From assembly GCA_040757775.1 (NCBI GenBank), contig JBFLWQ010000004.1:2270-66269 (forward strand): DNA of 64,000 bases, given 5' to 3'. The position numbers were made by a program, and so were the translations under genes. Below are positions 1-8,049 of the stretch, piece by piece (the first letter of the stretch is position 1; each line of letters starts with the position of its first letter). The notes under the pieces are model-generated. The model was not told the origin of the DNA. It saw only the letters and a list, made by a program, of their open reading frames with translations, and made no database searches. Source of the stretch: Thermodesulfobacteriota bacterium (lineage in GTDB: Bacteria > Desulfobacterota > UBA8473).

Positions 1-75
1 GGGCGCGAAGCGCCCTCGACAACCAGGAATTGAGTTGCAGCGTACCTTAGCTGTCAACTCCAATGATTTGTTAGG
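1..75 (-). other. Possible partial integron attC-like site
   Basis: Read on the minus strand, the stop of the 115-aa gene is followed by CCCCTAACAAATC, then an imperfect stem (GAGTTGACAGC against GCTGCAACTC) and a perfect GGGCGC-TTC-GCGCCC hairpin at the window edge. CCTAACAA after a stop codon and a GC-rich hairpin are features of attC recombination sites. The other end of the site would lie outside the window, so the call cannot be completed. A plain terminator or unrelated repeat would explain the hairpins equally well. Confidence 0.3.
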
Positions 76-418
76 GGGTCTTATTTATGAGAATGTCAAT
101 GATTATATCCTTGATAATGGATAGTGCAGCGATGATTGCAGCAATTATCGCAATTATATATGCTCGGCGTGCAATTCGGCTTGTTTCCTCTTCTCGTTCT
201 TCTCGGCGTCGGGAAGCATCCTGATTAGATTCAAATTGTAGCTGTGCTTTTTTATCAATTGCAAGTTGATATGTATAGACCTTCTCTATCAACATTTGCG
301 CAGGAATGAGATGTATAAAATCATCAAGTTCTTTTATTGAAGTAGAATCCTTAATCCAATTTTCTGCTTCTATACTATACGCTATTTTTGCTATTTCAGA
401 TGGAGATTTTCTATTCAT
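71..418 (-). CDS. Small C-terminally anchored membrane protein, unknown function
   Basis: This 115-aa protein is not recognised. Residues 1 to about 60 are soluble and helical. A strongly charged stretch (RRREEREEETSR) follows, and then a single hydrophobic helix near residues 86-110, so it is probably tail-anchored in the inner membrane. The start is supported by TTAGGAG upstream of ATG with normal spacing. The gene sits between TTGTTAGGAG on its 5' side and CCCCTAACAA just after its stop, the arrangement of an integron gene cassette. It has the same orientation as the FrnE-like gene upstream, separated by about 140 bases of paired palindromes. No integrase is in the window. It could equally be an ordinary orphan gene. 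Confidence 0.6.
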   Translation of the reverse strand: MNRKSPSEIAKIAYSIEAENWIKDSTSIKELDDFIHLIPAQMLIEKVYTYQLAIDKKAQLQFESNQDASRRREEREEETSRIARRAYIIAIIAAIIAALSIIKDIIIDILINKTP

Positions 419-434
419 ACTTTACTCCTAACAA

Positions 435-472
435 GTGATTATCCAGGTCTGGATATCATTACTTTTGTAATG
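435..472. repeat. Two adjacent palindromes
   Basis: GTGATTATCCAG is followed two bases later by CTGGATATCATTAC, an imperfect inverted repeat. It overlaps CATTAC-TTTT-GTAATG. They fill the gap between the FrnE-like gene and the 115-aa gene. They may be a terminator for the former or the folded part of a recombination site. Confidence 0.5.
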
Positions 473-558
473 TTATCCAACAAAAATTAAAGTTTAACTA
501 GGAAGTTCTTGAGACACAATACTCAATTCAGCCATGTCTCTTTTTCTGTTCTCATAAT

Positions 559-1179
559 TCATTCCTTTTTTTTAACCCCATGAGCTTTCATAAGTCTTTC
601 CAGCATCTCGTAGGGCTGCGCACCAACCAACTTATCATGATTCATCACAAATGTTGGAACGGCTGTAATCGCTTTCTCTTGTGAAAGTGACCAATCCGCA
701 TCCACCGCCGTCTTAAATGCCCTTGTTGTAAGTATAGACTCTGCTTCTTTGCGAGAGAGCCCAATGGATGCAGCTAAATCTACAAGCACTGGAATTTTTG
801 CGATGTTTTTTCCGTCTACAAAGTAGGCCTTGAAGACCGCTATGTGGAACTCATCCCCTTTATTTTTTGATTCACACCAGAGACCCAATTCCTGAGATAG
901 ACGACTATTGTAAGTTTTTTCCTGCTCTCCGAAAGGCAATCCCAGAGTAGTTGCGGTTTGTCTAAAATTTCGCATCATTGCTTTTACATCTATACGGTAG
1001 TTGGCAAAAAGCTGTTCAATCAAAACCCCCCCCTCCGGTATTTCCGGATGAAGCGGAAAAGCCCGCCATTTAGTGGCGATTTCATATTCTCTTTTAAGCT
1101 GTTCAACACGCCCGGTGATGAAGTAGCACCAAGGTCAAATGTAATCGGAGAATATTTCAAGTGTTAAAGGTGTGGGCAT
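559..1179 (-). CDS. FrnE/DsbA-family thiol oxidoreductase, probable selenoprotein
   Basis: This is a DsbA-like thioredoxin-fold protein of the FrnE (2-hydroxychromene-2-carboxylate isomerase-like) family, about 206 aa, normal for the family. The ATG at 1179 has AGGA five bases upstream and opens with MPTPLTLEIFSDYI, the usual first strand. Codon 15 (1137-1135) is TGA where the first Cys of the CPWC motif is expected: it reads DYI-TGA-PWCYF. The frame then stays open to the stop at 559. Further family features are a cis-Pro loop (AVPTF, near residue 175) and the helical insert. Stopping at TGA would leave a 14-residue peptide, and no good start lies between TGA and a TTG at 1023, which would miss the active site. 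Selenocysteine insertion giving UPWC is the best reading. A nonsense mutation or sequencing error is the alternative. The role would be periplasmic or cytosolic dithiol-disulfide exchange; no signal peptide is visible. Confidence 0.75.
1135..1137 (-). other. In-frame TGA at active-site Cys (candidate Sec codon)
   Basis: The TGA replaces the first Cys of C-P-W-C. Two hairpins follow it by eye: CTTGGTG with CACCGGG (7 bp including G-U pairs, close to the TGA), and a short GTGT/ACA(G)C stem with loop TGA about 30 nt downstream. The second has the spacing expected of bacterial SECIS elements, but its stem is weak. Confidence 0.6.
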
Positions 1180-1242
1180 CTATATCCTGTTTATTGAGAA
1201 GGTTATCTTATTGTAAATCGAAACAAAGAGGCAGGTTTTTTG

Positions 1243-1271
1243 TTGACTTTTTTAATCCTTTTATATAAATA
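1243..1271 (+). promoter_or_regulatory. Candidate sigma70 promoter for tRNA-Gln
   Basis: TTGACT at 1243-1248 is followed 15-17 bases later by TATAAA/TAAATA. This is 23-30 bases before the tRNA-Gln 5' end and points toward it. Confidence 0.5.
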
Positions 1272-1293
1272 AGAAGCAATAAACATATCTTAC

Positions 1294-1367
1294 TGGGAGA
1301 TCGTCCAGCGGCAGGACTACGGACTCTGACTCCGTCAACCCAGGTTCGAATCCTGGTCTCCCAGCCA
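1294..1367 (+). tRNA. tRNA-Gln (CTG anticodon)
   Basis: The acceptor stem TGGGAGA/TCTCCCA pairs fully, the discriminator is G and CCA is encoded. The anticodon stem ACGGA/TCCGT encloses the loop CTCTGAC with anticodon CTG at 1326-1328, and the T arm contains GGTTCGAATCC. It lies tail-to-tail with glnS, which encodes the synthetase expected to charge it. Confidence 0.96.
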
Positions 1368-1387
1368 TTAAAAATCCCCCATTACTT

Positions 1388-3064
1388 CTAACTATTCTCC
1401 TTTTGAGTAATCTTGGCCCACGAATCACGCAACGTTACAGTGCGGTTAAACACCATTACTCCATCGGAGGAATCAACCAAATCAACACAGAAATAGCCAA
1501 GCCTTTCGAACTGGTACTGGCTCCCCGGTTCAGCCTTTGCCAGAGACGGCTCAACCCGGCATAAGGTCAAAACCTCAAGCGAGTTAGGGTTTAAATAAGC
1601 CCTGAAGTTAATGTTATCCTTTATTCTGTCGGGGTTTTCTTCGGTAAGCAGGTTATCGTAGAGACGTACCTCAGCCGGTATAGAGTGGCTTTCAGAAACC
1701 CAGTGCAGCGTTGCTTTAACCTTGCGTCCATCCTGTGACCAGCCACCCCGTGTCTCAGGGTCATAAGTACAGTGAAGCTCAACCGGTTCCCCGGTTTTTT
1801 CATCCTTCACCACACTTATACATTTAATGTAATAGCCGTATCTCAGACGCACCTCACGACCAGGGGCTAACCGGAAGAATTTTTTTGGCGGGTCTTCAAG
1901 AAAATCATCTTGTTCTATATACAAAACGCGAGAGAAGGGTAGCTTACGCGATCCCATGCCTGGGTCTTCCGGATGATAAGGTGAATCCAGTTCCTCTGTT
2001 TTGTCTTCAGGATAGTTATCAATGATTACCCGAAGTGGACGCAACACTCCCATAACCCGTGGAGCCCTTTGATTCAGATCTTCACGGATGCAGTGCTCGA
2101 GCAGTGCCATGTCAACCATGCTTTCTTTTTTAGCGACTCCGATACGTTCACAGAAGTTTCGGATTGACTCTGGTGTATAGCCGCGTCTGCGCAGGCCTGA
2201 TATTGTAGGCATCCGTGGATCGTCCCACCCGCTGACGACTCCGCTTTCCACCAGTTCCAGAAGCTTACGTTTACTCATCAAAGCATAGCTCAGATTGAGA
2301 CGGGCAAACTCAATTTGCTTCGGATGGCAATCGACCTCCAGTTGGTCAAGCACCCAGTCGTATAATGGACGATGATCCTCGAATTCCAGCGTACAAATAG
2401 AGTGCGTAATCCCTTCAATAGAGTCAGAAATACAATGGGCATAGTCATACATCGGATAGATGCACCACTTGTTACCTGTTCGATGATGCTCTGTTCGAAG
2501 GATACGGTAAAGAACCGGGTCCCGCATATTTAAATTTGGAGATGACATATCGATTTTTGCCCGAAGTACACGAGAGCCCTCCTCAAATTCCCCTGCCCGC
2601 ATGCGTTCAAACAGGTCAAGGTTTTCCTCTATGGACCGTGTGCGGTAGGGGCTGTCTTTGCCAGGCTCAGTCAATGTACCACGATAATCTCTAATCTCCT
2701 CTGGGCCTAAATCACAAACGTATGCCCTGTCCTTTTTAATTAACTGAACAGCATATTGGTACAGCCTGTCAAAGTAGTCAGATGCGTAAAAGAGTCTATC
2801 CCCCCAATCGAAACCAAGCCATTTGATGTCCGATTTGATTGATTTAATGTATTCAGCACTTTCTTTGTTGGGGTTGGTGTCATCGAATCGTAAATTGCAA
2901 AGGCCGTGGTTTTCAGCGGCAAGACTAAAATTAAGCCAGATAGACTTGGCATGCCCGATATGCAGGTAGCCGTTTGGTTCAGGTGGAAACCGGGTATGGA
3001 CCCGGCTGCTGTTCTTGTTTGCCTTCAAGTCCTCTGCAATGATATTGCTAATGAAGTTGATCAT
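1388..3064 (-). CDS. glnS: Glutaminyl-tRNA synthetase
   Basis: This class I aminoacyl-tRNA synthetase attaches glutamine to tRNA-Gln in the cytoplasm. It is 558 aa, like characterised GlnRS. The HIGH motif is in [15 protein letters not shown] near residue 28-42, and the KMSKS loop appears as ALMSKRKL. The C-terminal beta-barrel anticodon-binding domains follow ([20 protein letters not shown]). It starts two bases after the stop of the upstream acyl-CoA dehydrogenase, so it is probably the last gene of a three-gene operon. The neighbouring tRNA-Gln gene is convergent. A dedicated GlnRS implies direct charging of tRNA-Gln, although an amidotransferase route elsewhere cannot be excluded. Confidence 0.97.
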   Translation of the reverse strand: MINFISNIIAEDLKANKNSSRVHTRFPPEPNGYLHIGHAKSIWLNFSLAAENHGLCNLRFDDTNPNKESAEYIKSIKSDIKWLGFDWGDRLFYASDYFDRLYQYAVQLIKKDRAYVCDLGPEEIRDYRGTLTEPGKDSPYRTRSIEENLDLFERMRAGEFEEGSRVLRAKIDMSSPNLNMRDPVLYRILRTEHHRTGNKWCIYPMYDYAHCISDSIEGITHSICTLEFEDHRPLYDWVLDQLEVDCHPKQIEFARLNLSYALMSKRKLLELVESGVVSGWDDPRMPTISGLRRRGYTPESIRNFCERIGVAKKESMVDMALLEHCIREDLNQRAPRVMGVLRPLRVIIDNYPEDKTEELDSPYHPEDPGMGSRKLPFSRVLYIEQDDFLEDPPKKFFRLAPGREVRLRYGYYIKCISVVKDEKTGEPVELHCTYDPETRGGWSQDGRKVKATLHWVSESHSIPAEVRLYDNLLTEENPDRIKDNINFRAYLNPNSLEVLTLCRVEPSLAKAEPGSQYQFERLGYFCVDLVDSSDGVMVFNRTVTLRDSWAKITQKENS

Positions 3065-3066
3065 AC

Positions 3067-4197
3067 TTAAAATCCCATTTCACAAGCCACCTTCTCCCGA
3101 CAGAAATCGGGAGTTCCAAAAAGGGAAAGTGCCTGCCTGGCACGGCGGTAATAAAGCCCCATATCATGCTCTCTGGTAGTACCAATGCCACCAAAAATCT
3201 GAACTCCCATGCGGGTGCAGTGCCTGTATACCTCGCTCATTCGTGCCTTTGCCATAGCCGATTCCTTGGAGCAAGGCAAGCCTTGTTCTATAAGCCAGCC
3301 TGCATAATAAACCAGTCTCTTGGCATGGCCGATTTCTGCCCACATCTCAGCCAGGTAGTGCTGAATAATTCCAAAGCTGCCAATTGGCTTATCAAACTGT
3401 GTCCTTTCCTTAGCATAAGCCACACAGTTTTCTACCGTCCAATCGGCACCACCAATCATCTCAGCGCATTTTGCTACGGCAGCCCTGTCGAGGGTTTTTT
3501 TTACTGCTTGCCATCCAGCATTTAATCCACCGACCACATTCCCTTCTGGTACCATAACTCCCTCAAATAGAATTTCATTTTGTTTATCATCCGCAATGGT
3601 AGGCAGAGGAATGGTCTTTATCCCCTGGCTTTTAGCATCCACCAGAAAGATGGTAATGCCTTCTTCTGGCGGCGACCAGAAATTCGTCCTGGCTACGCAG
3701 AGAAAATAATCAACTACCTGGGCATCATGAACGAATAGCTTGGTACCGTTGATAATATATCCGTCTTTATCCTCTGTAGCCTTTGTGTAGATACCGCTGG
3801 CATCATATCTGGCACTGGGCTCGGTTAAAACCAGGGTAAATATCTTTTCCCCGGATGCTATCTTTGGCAACCATTCCCTCTTCTGCTCTTCACTACCGGC
3901 ATCCAAAAGAAGGAAGCTGCAGATAGCGGTTGAAAAAAACGGGGAGATGAGACAAGCCCGCCCCATCTCTTCCAACAGGACAATCAAATCCACGAATCCG
4001 CAACTGCTGCCACCATACTCCTCTGGGATAATTAATCCCATCCATCCCAACTCTGCCATTTTCTTCCAGATGTCAGGGCGAAATCCGATTGGATCCTCCT
4101 CCATTTCCCTCACCAATGTCTTGGGAAACTCTTTTGCCAATAAGTCATGAGCCATCTTTCTTAATATTTCCTGCTCTTCCGTAAAAGCGAAATCCAT
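3067..4197 (-). CDS. Acyl-CoA dehydrogenase, second subunit of a likely heteromeric pair
   Basis: This 376-aa flavoprotein of the acyl-CoA dehydrogenase superfamily has the N-terminal helical domain ([16 protein letters not shown]), the middle beta domain with [13 protein letters not shown], and a C-terminal helical domain containing [12 protein letters not shown] and [11 protein letters not shown]. The last motif normally binds FAD and carries family signatures. The usual C-terminal Y-E-G-T segment with the catalytic Glu is not apparent; the end reads [16 protein letters not shown]. It lies 11 bases downstream of another acyl-CoA dehydrogenase. Adjacent unlike pairs of this type form alpha2beta2 enzymes in steroid and branched-acyl degradation. 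That comparison is inference, and the substrate is unknown. Confidence 0.9.
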   Translation of the reverse strand: MDFAFTEEQEILRKMAHDLLAKEFPKTLVREMEEDPIGFRPDIWKKMAELGWMGLIIPEEYGGSSCGFVDLIVLLEEMGRACLISPFFSTAICSFLLLDAGSEEQKREWLPKIASGEKIFTLVLTEPSARYDASGIYTKATEDKDGYIINGTKLFVHDAQVVDYFLCVARTNFWSPPEEGITIFLVDAKSQGIKTIPLPTIADDKQNEILFEGVMVPEGNVVGGLNAGWQAVKKTLDRAAVAKCAEMIGGADWTVENCVAYAKERTQFDKPIGSFGIIQHYLAEMWAEIGHAKRLVYYAGWLIEQGLPCSKESAMAKARMSEVYRHCTRMGVQIFGGIGTTREHDMGLYYRRARQALSLFGTPDFCREKVACEMGF

Positions 4198-4208
4198 ATT
4201 TCCTCCAT

Positions 4209-5390
4209 TTAGTCACGGGGCAGCTTGAGTCCCTGCCAGGCGATAACATTTTTCCTTATTTCTGTGGTCCCTCCCGCAATGGTGAAGCCGGAACTCCACT
4301 GACAGAGATCTTGAAATTTTCCGCAGAGGGGAGCCCACTTAGATCCTCTTGTTACTGTTCCATAGAGCCCCATAATTTCCACTGCGGTGTTGGCGAGATG
4401 GAGATTAAGCTCGTTAGCGTAATAACCGCACGCCCCTGCCTCGGCTGCAACTTCCTTCCCTCTGCTCTGAAGCCAAGCTACGTAATATGCAAACTTCAGG
4501 GCTGCTTCAAAATCAATGGCAAGTTCGACGAGCCTGTGGCGAATCAAAGCCTTTTTAGCCAGGATTTCACCACCTTCTCGTGTCTCCTTGCAATATGAGA
4601 TCAGATCTTCCAGGTCTCGCTTTCCTCCGGCAGCAAAAGCTATATTGGCACGGGCAAAGTTTCTCCCTGCCATCATAACATACCACCCTTGATTTACCTT
4701 TCCCACTATATTTTCCTTGGGTACACGGAAATCATCTATGAACGTTTCGTTATAAAAATGGCTCCTGTTCATAAAGATTAAGGGGCGAAACTCAATACCA
4801 GGACCGAGCTTATTGATGAAGAAGGTCAGTCCCTTGTGCCTTGGCTCGTTAGGGTCTGTTCTTGCCAGGATAAAAATATGGTCAGCACGGTGGGCACCGC
4901 TTGTCCATACCTTTTGCCCGTTGATGACGTAAGAATCACCATCTGCCACTGCTGTAGTAGTAAGGGAGGCAAGGTCTGAGCCAGCATTAGGTTCGCTCAA
5001 ACCTTCAGCCCAATTTATTTCTGCTCTGGCTATCTTCGGTAGCCACTCTTTCTTCTGTTCTTCGGTTCCGTACACCATAATACCCGCAGCCACTGTCATA
5101 AAATGGAAAGGAATAGCGGGTACTCTATAGTAGGCCATTACCTCGCTGAAGATGAGCTGCTCAACAGGACCATGCCCCTTCCCACCATATTCTTTTGGCC
5201 AGGGCAAGCATAGCCATCCTTTTGCTGCTACCTTCTTTACTACCGATCGGTGATATGCCCAGCCTTCATCCGTTTCTTCAGCAGCGAGACCTCCTATCCA
5301 GCCCTCAGGGGCTCTATTTGATTCCTCTTTACAGAACTCCGTAAACTCTTTCCTCAATGCTTCCTGCTCAGGTGTAAACCTGAAGTCCAT
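4209..5390 (-). CDS. Acyl-CoA dehydrogenase, first subunit of the pair
   Basis: This 393-aa acyl-CoA dehydrogenase introduces an alpha-beta double bond into an acyl-CoA and passes electrons to an electron-transfer flavoprotein. It carries LSEPNAGSDLASL (FAD/substrate loop), INGQKVWTSGAHRAD, and near the C-terminus IAGGTTEIRKNVIA. At the place of the usual catalytic Glu in Y-E-G-T the sequence is A-G-G-T, so the base, if any, must come from elsewhere or from the partner. ATG at 5390 is preferred over the GTG six bases upstream because AGGAG lies seven bases before it. It is the first gene of the cluster with the second dehydrogenase and glnS. Confidence 0.92.
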   Translation of the reverse strand: MDFRFTPEQEALRKEFTEFCKEESNRAPEGWIGGLAAEETDEGWAYHRSVVKKVAAKGWLCLPWPKEYGGKGHGPVEQLIFSEVMAYYRVPAIPFHFMTVAAGIMVYGTEEQKKEWLPKIARAEINWAEGLSEPNAGSDLASLTTTAVADGDSYVINGQKVWTSGAHRADHIFILARTDPNEPRHKGLTFFINKLGPGIEFRPLIFMNRSHFYNETFIDDFRVPKENIVGKVNQGWYVMMAGRNFARANIAFAAGGKRDLEDLISYCKETREGGEILAKKALIRHRLVELAIDFEAALKFAYYVAWLQSRGKEVAAEAGACGYYANELNLHLANTAVEIMGLYGTVTRGSKWAPLCGKFQDLCQWSSGFTIAGGTTEIRKNVIAWQGLKLPRD

Positions 5391-5439
5391 CTTCACTCTC
5401 CTTTTCTATGAACTGGTTTATTTATATGGTTATTCTCCC

Positions 5440-5561
5440 AACTAATTTGGAGAAAGGGATCCATGATTCAAGGGTTCAAGGATTCAAGTATTTGTAATTT
5501 TCAAGTATTTCACTCGAATCCCTGAATCCTTATCATCGATCAACTAATTTGGAGATGATCC
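5440..5561. repeat. Short direct repeats and GATTCAAG-rich segment
   Basis: CAACTAATTTGGAGA occurs near 5440 and again at 5541-5555. Between the copies are GGGTTCAAGGATTCAAG and its partial inverse CGAATCCCTGAATCC. The same GGTTCNAGGATTCAAG string occurs upstream of ybaB near 35330. No coding capacity is seen. Confidence 0.45.
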
Positions 5562-5613
5562 TTACATTTAATGGTTTCCTCTGCTGCCACTTTAAGGGAA
5601 TGCTTTCATCTCC

Positions 5614-6075
5614 CTAACAACCACTGCGGGGCACCTTTACCTTTGCATCGATGAGCTGTTTGTGGCTGAGACGTAGCAGATTGGCAAGTTTGTGAACTAA
5701 GTAATCCTCATGTTTATCAAGCGTTCCATCGGCATAAACAATCTTCCATATCATCTCAATAATATGGATTCTCTCCTCAGTTGAATAATTCTGATTGATA
5801 AGGTTTGTAAACTGCCATAGGTCTATACTCTGCTTCAACTCCTTATTTGAAGCTTCAAGAAGTTCGGCAGCATATTCACCAGACAATTGATAGTCTTTTT
5901 TCAAAATAGATATAATATCTTCTCGCTCTGTATCACTGAACTCACCATCTATATTAGCCATCTCAAGGAGAATAGCACAGGTTGCCACTCTGATATCATG
6001 ATAATCTTCTCTTTTTTGATTCCCAGTATCAACCTGTGTGCTTTTCCCGAAAAAATTTTTTACCAGATCGATCAA
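5614..6075 (-). CDS. TerB-like helical protein
   Basis: This 153-aa protein has the TerB (tellurite resistance/DUF533-like) all-helical fold. Two copies of the acidic signature are visible: MANIDGEFSDTERE near residues 38-51 and IVYADGTLDKHEDY near 110-124. These are the conserved metal-binding type helices. No signal peptide or membrane segment is present, so it is probably cytosolic. TerB-domain proteins are thought to sense divalent metals or associate with membranes, but this gene has no ter operon neighbours, so resistance should not be inferred. It is monocistronic, with over 200 bases of non-coding DNA on each side. Confidence 0.75.
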   Translation of the reverse strand: MIDLVKNFFGKSTQVDTGNQKREDYHDIRVATCAILLEMANIDGEFSDTEREDIISILKKDYQLSGEYAAELLEASNKELKQSIDLWQFTNLINQNYSTEERIHIIEMIWKIVYADGTLDKHEDYLVHKLANLLRLSHKQLIDAKVKVPRSGC

Positions 6076-6343
6076 ATTACCTCTCCATTTTATATGGGTT
6101 GCAAACTCAGGACTATCATTAACTACCAGGTTATCTATATCTCAATTACCAGATTAAATCCAGTTCTTTTTCACCTTATACCATATTTTTAACGACCTTC
6201 CCGATTATCTCCCTTTTTTTGTATGTTACATTTCCCTGACCCAAGATCAATTCCACTGTAGAATGACAATATAAGGGATTAGAGATAAGTTGCAATACCC
6301 ACCCCCAAGAATCCACGACAAAATTATAACTATTCGTAAATTC

Positions 6344-8038
6344 CTATATAATAATGTGGCGAATATATTCCCGGGCAGCTCGTTCCCATGAGAAACTACG
6401 CCTTATATGGTTTATCCCTTCTGCCAGCATCCTGTAATACAGTTCAGGGGTATCTCTATAGACTCGAACAGCATCTATGATGCTGAGCATAAGCTCATGG
6501 GCAATTGATCGAAAAAGAGGGTATCTCTTTCGCTGTTCAACCCGGTCTAACCCTTTGTCTTTTATATCATATCCGGCAAAGTTAATTCCTCTCCAATCAT
6601 CAACAGCAGATTCTATGTTGTCTCTCTCCCGGAATAGGATTCCGGTGGGTGTGGCCGAGGCGGTATGCCAGTGCTCACTCCTAACCTGGACAGCTCGGGT
6701 GAAAGATGGGACAGACCTAAGGGGAACAATTTGCTGGACAACCCCTCCAGTTGCGCGACCAATCCCCACAGTACCATTAAGATAGAATTCGTTAGCCATT
6801 CCGAACGGCTCATATAGTGAGGGCATAATCCCATAAGTAGCTCCTTGGAGGACAGCGAAAAAGCCCTCTTGAAACAAAAAGGGAAGCACAAGGACACTTT
6901 CAGAAAATCTTTCCGACATCTTTTGCAAGAAGTGCAAACCCTCCAACCCCTCATCTCCCGGGATTGGGAATAAGAAAAATCGTGCTTCCCCCCCTTTTTC
7001 TAAAAACTCCGAGATGGCCAATACTGCAACATCATAACCCTTCTGTCGGGGATCATCCCGTCCTGCCATGATAAACCATGGAGAGTCATCTCGTCTTAAC
7101 CTTTTAAGGTCGCCCCAGATAGGTTTTTCCTTTGAAGGGGAAAATTCATCCAGTGACTTAAGGGCTTCCTTTCTTCTTGTATTCTTCCACTTCCGCACCG
7201 GAGTAAAATTGCCCCGCATTATTTCAGCTAAGATATTTTCACTAATCGCAAGGCTTGCAAAAAGACCGTTGTCAACCCCAAAAAGCCTTGGTTTCAGAAT
7301 GTCTTTTAGATGTGCTGCCATGACCTCAGCATGGAGAGGATCTTCCGTTAAGTCCATGGCAAATTGGCTTGATACAGTGAAAACAGGCCGTTCGGCAAGG
7401 GGCAGCGCCCGTTGCAGTATTGTTTCACCCGGGCAAGAGACAGAATCAATTCCCACCCGTGAAAGGTCAGCATCTGTAACTCCGCTGTCATAGCTGTTGT
7501 GAAGCGTTATGTACAGATGTTGATTCTTGCCCCGTCCTGTCATGGCTAAAACTGTGGTTGCCGCTTCCCAATCCTGTATCATGACCTTCCAATGGCATGT
7601 CCGGTCTATGAGGTTAAGTACACAGGCTGTAGCTGTACCAAAAAACAGGGAGTCCCGCAGTAAGTTCCCTGAAACCTCCCCCTGTGTCTCCCCAACGTCA
7701 TACGGATGACGTCTTCCTGCAAAAAACCGACTGTCTTTTGGTTTTAAGAAGTACCATGTCCACTCGTATCGGTTGTCATTGTATTGATACAATTCTACAC
7801 GGACATTTTTATTATCAAATGGGACATTGATGTTAGTCATGAGTTTGATTTTGTCATCAAGGAATGATGTCTTCTCGATTTTGTAATGGAATGGTGTAAT
7901 GACAATCGTATCCAGACCAGAGGCTTTTTGAACATAGCCGGGTAAACGCCCCATTACTGCAGCAATCCCTCCGCAGGGAGCAAATGGAGTTTCATATGTG
8001 ACAAAGGCCAGTTTCACAGACATCTGCTCTACCCTCAT
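6344..8038 (-). CDS. Glycogen/starch synthase-type glycosyltransferase (GT5-like)
   Basis: This 564-aa protein has the GT-B architecture of glycogen synthases. The N-terminal nucleotide-sugar loop, normally K-T-G-G-L, appears as APCGGIAAVMGRLP. The C-terminal half has the GRDDPRQKGYDVAV strand-loop and the donor-site motif MPSLYEPFGMANEF with ATGGVVQQIV. It should extend alpha-1,4-glucan chains from a nucleotide-glucose. It is longer and more diverged than GlgA, with an inserted segment near ETQGEVSGNL, so a related glucan synthase is possible. It follows the GpgS-like glycosyltransferase by 11 bases and is probably cotranscribed. The first ATG is used here; another in-frame ATG lies five codons further on. 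The rest of the glycogen genes are 6-17 kb away on the other strand. Confidence 0.82.
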   Translation of the reverse strand: MRVEQMSVKLAFVTYETPFAPCGGIAAVMGRLPGYVQKASGLDTIVITPFHYKIEKTSFLDDKIKLMTNINVPFDNKNVRVELYQYNDNRYEWTWYFLKPKDSRFFAGRRHPYDVGETQGEVSGNLLRDSLFFGTATACVLNLIDRTCHWKVMIQDWEAATTVLAMTGRGKNQHLYITLHNSYDSGVTDADLSRVGIDSVSCPGETILQRALPLAERPVFTVSSQFAMDLTEDPLHAEVMAAHLKDILKPRLFGVDNGLFASLAISENILAEIMRGNFTPVRKWKNTRRKEALKSLDEFSPSKEKPIWGDLKRLRRDDSPWFIMAGRDDPRQKGYDVAVLAISEFLEKGGEARFFLFPIPGDEGLEGLHFLQKMSERFSESVLVLPFLFQEGFFAVLQGATYGIMPSLYEPFGMANEFYLNGTVGIGRATGGVVQQIVPLRSVPSFTRAVQVRSEHWHTASATPTGILFRERDNIESAVDDWRGINFAGYDIKDKGLDRVEQRKRYPLFRSIAHELMLSIIDAVRVYRDTPELYYRMLAEGINHIRRSFSWERAAREYIRHIII

Positions 8039-8049
8039 AACCTGCTACT

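Noticed and set aside
958-1167. Plus-strand frame of 69 aa over the FrnE gene start
   Set aside because: The minus strand encodes a recognisable thioredoxin-fold protein over the same bases; no motif or ribosome site supports the plus frame.
5614-6075. Tellurite resistance locus
   Set aside because: Only a lone TerB-like domain protein; no terZ/D/C genes nearby.
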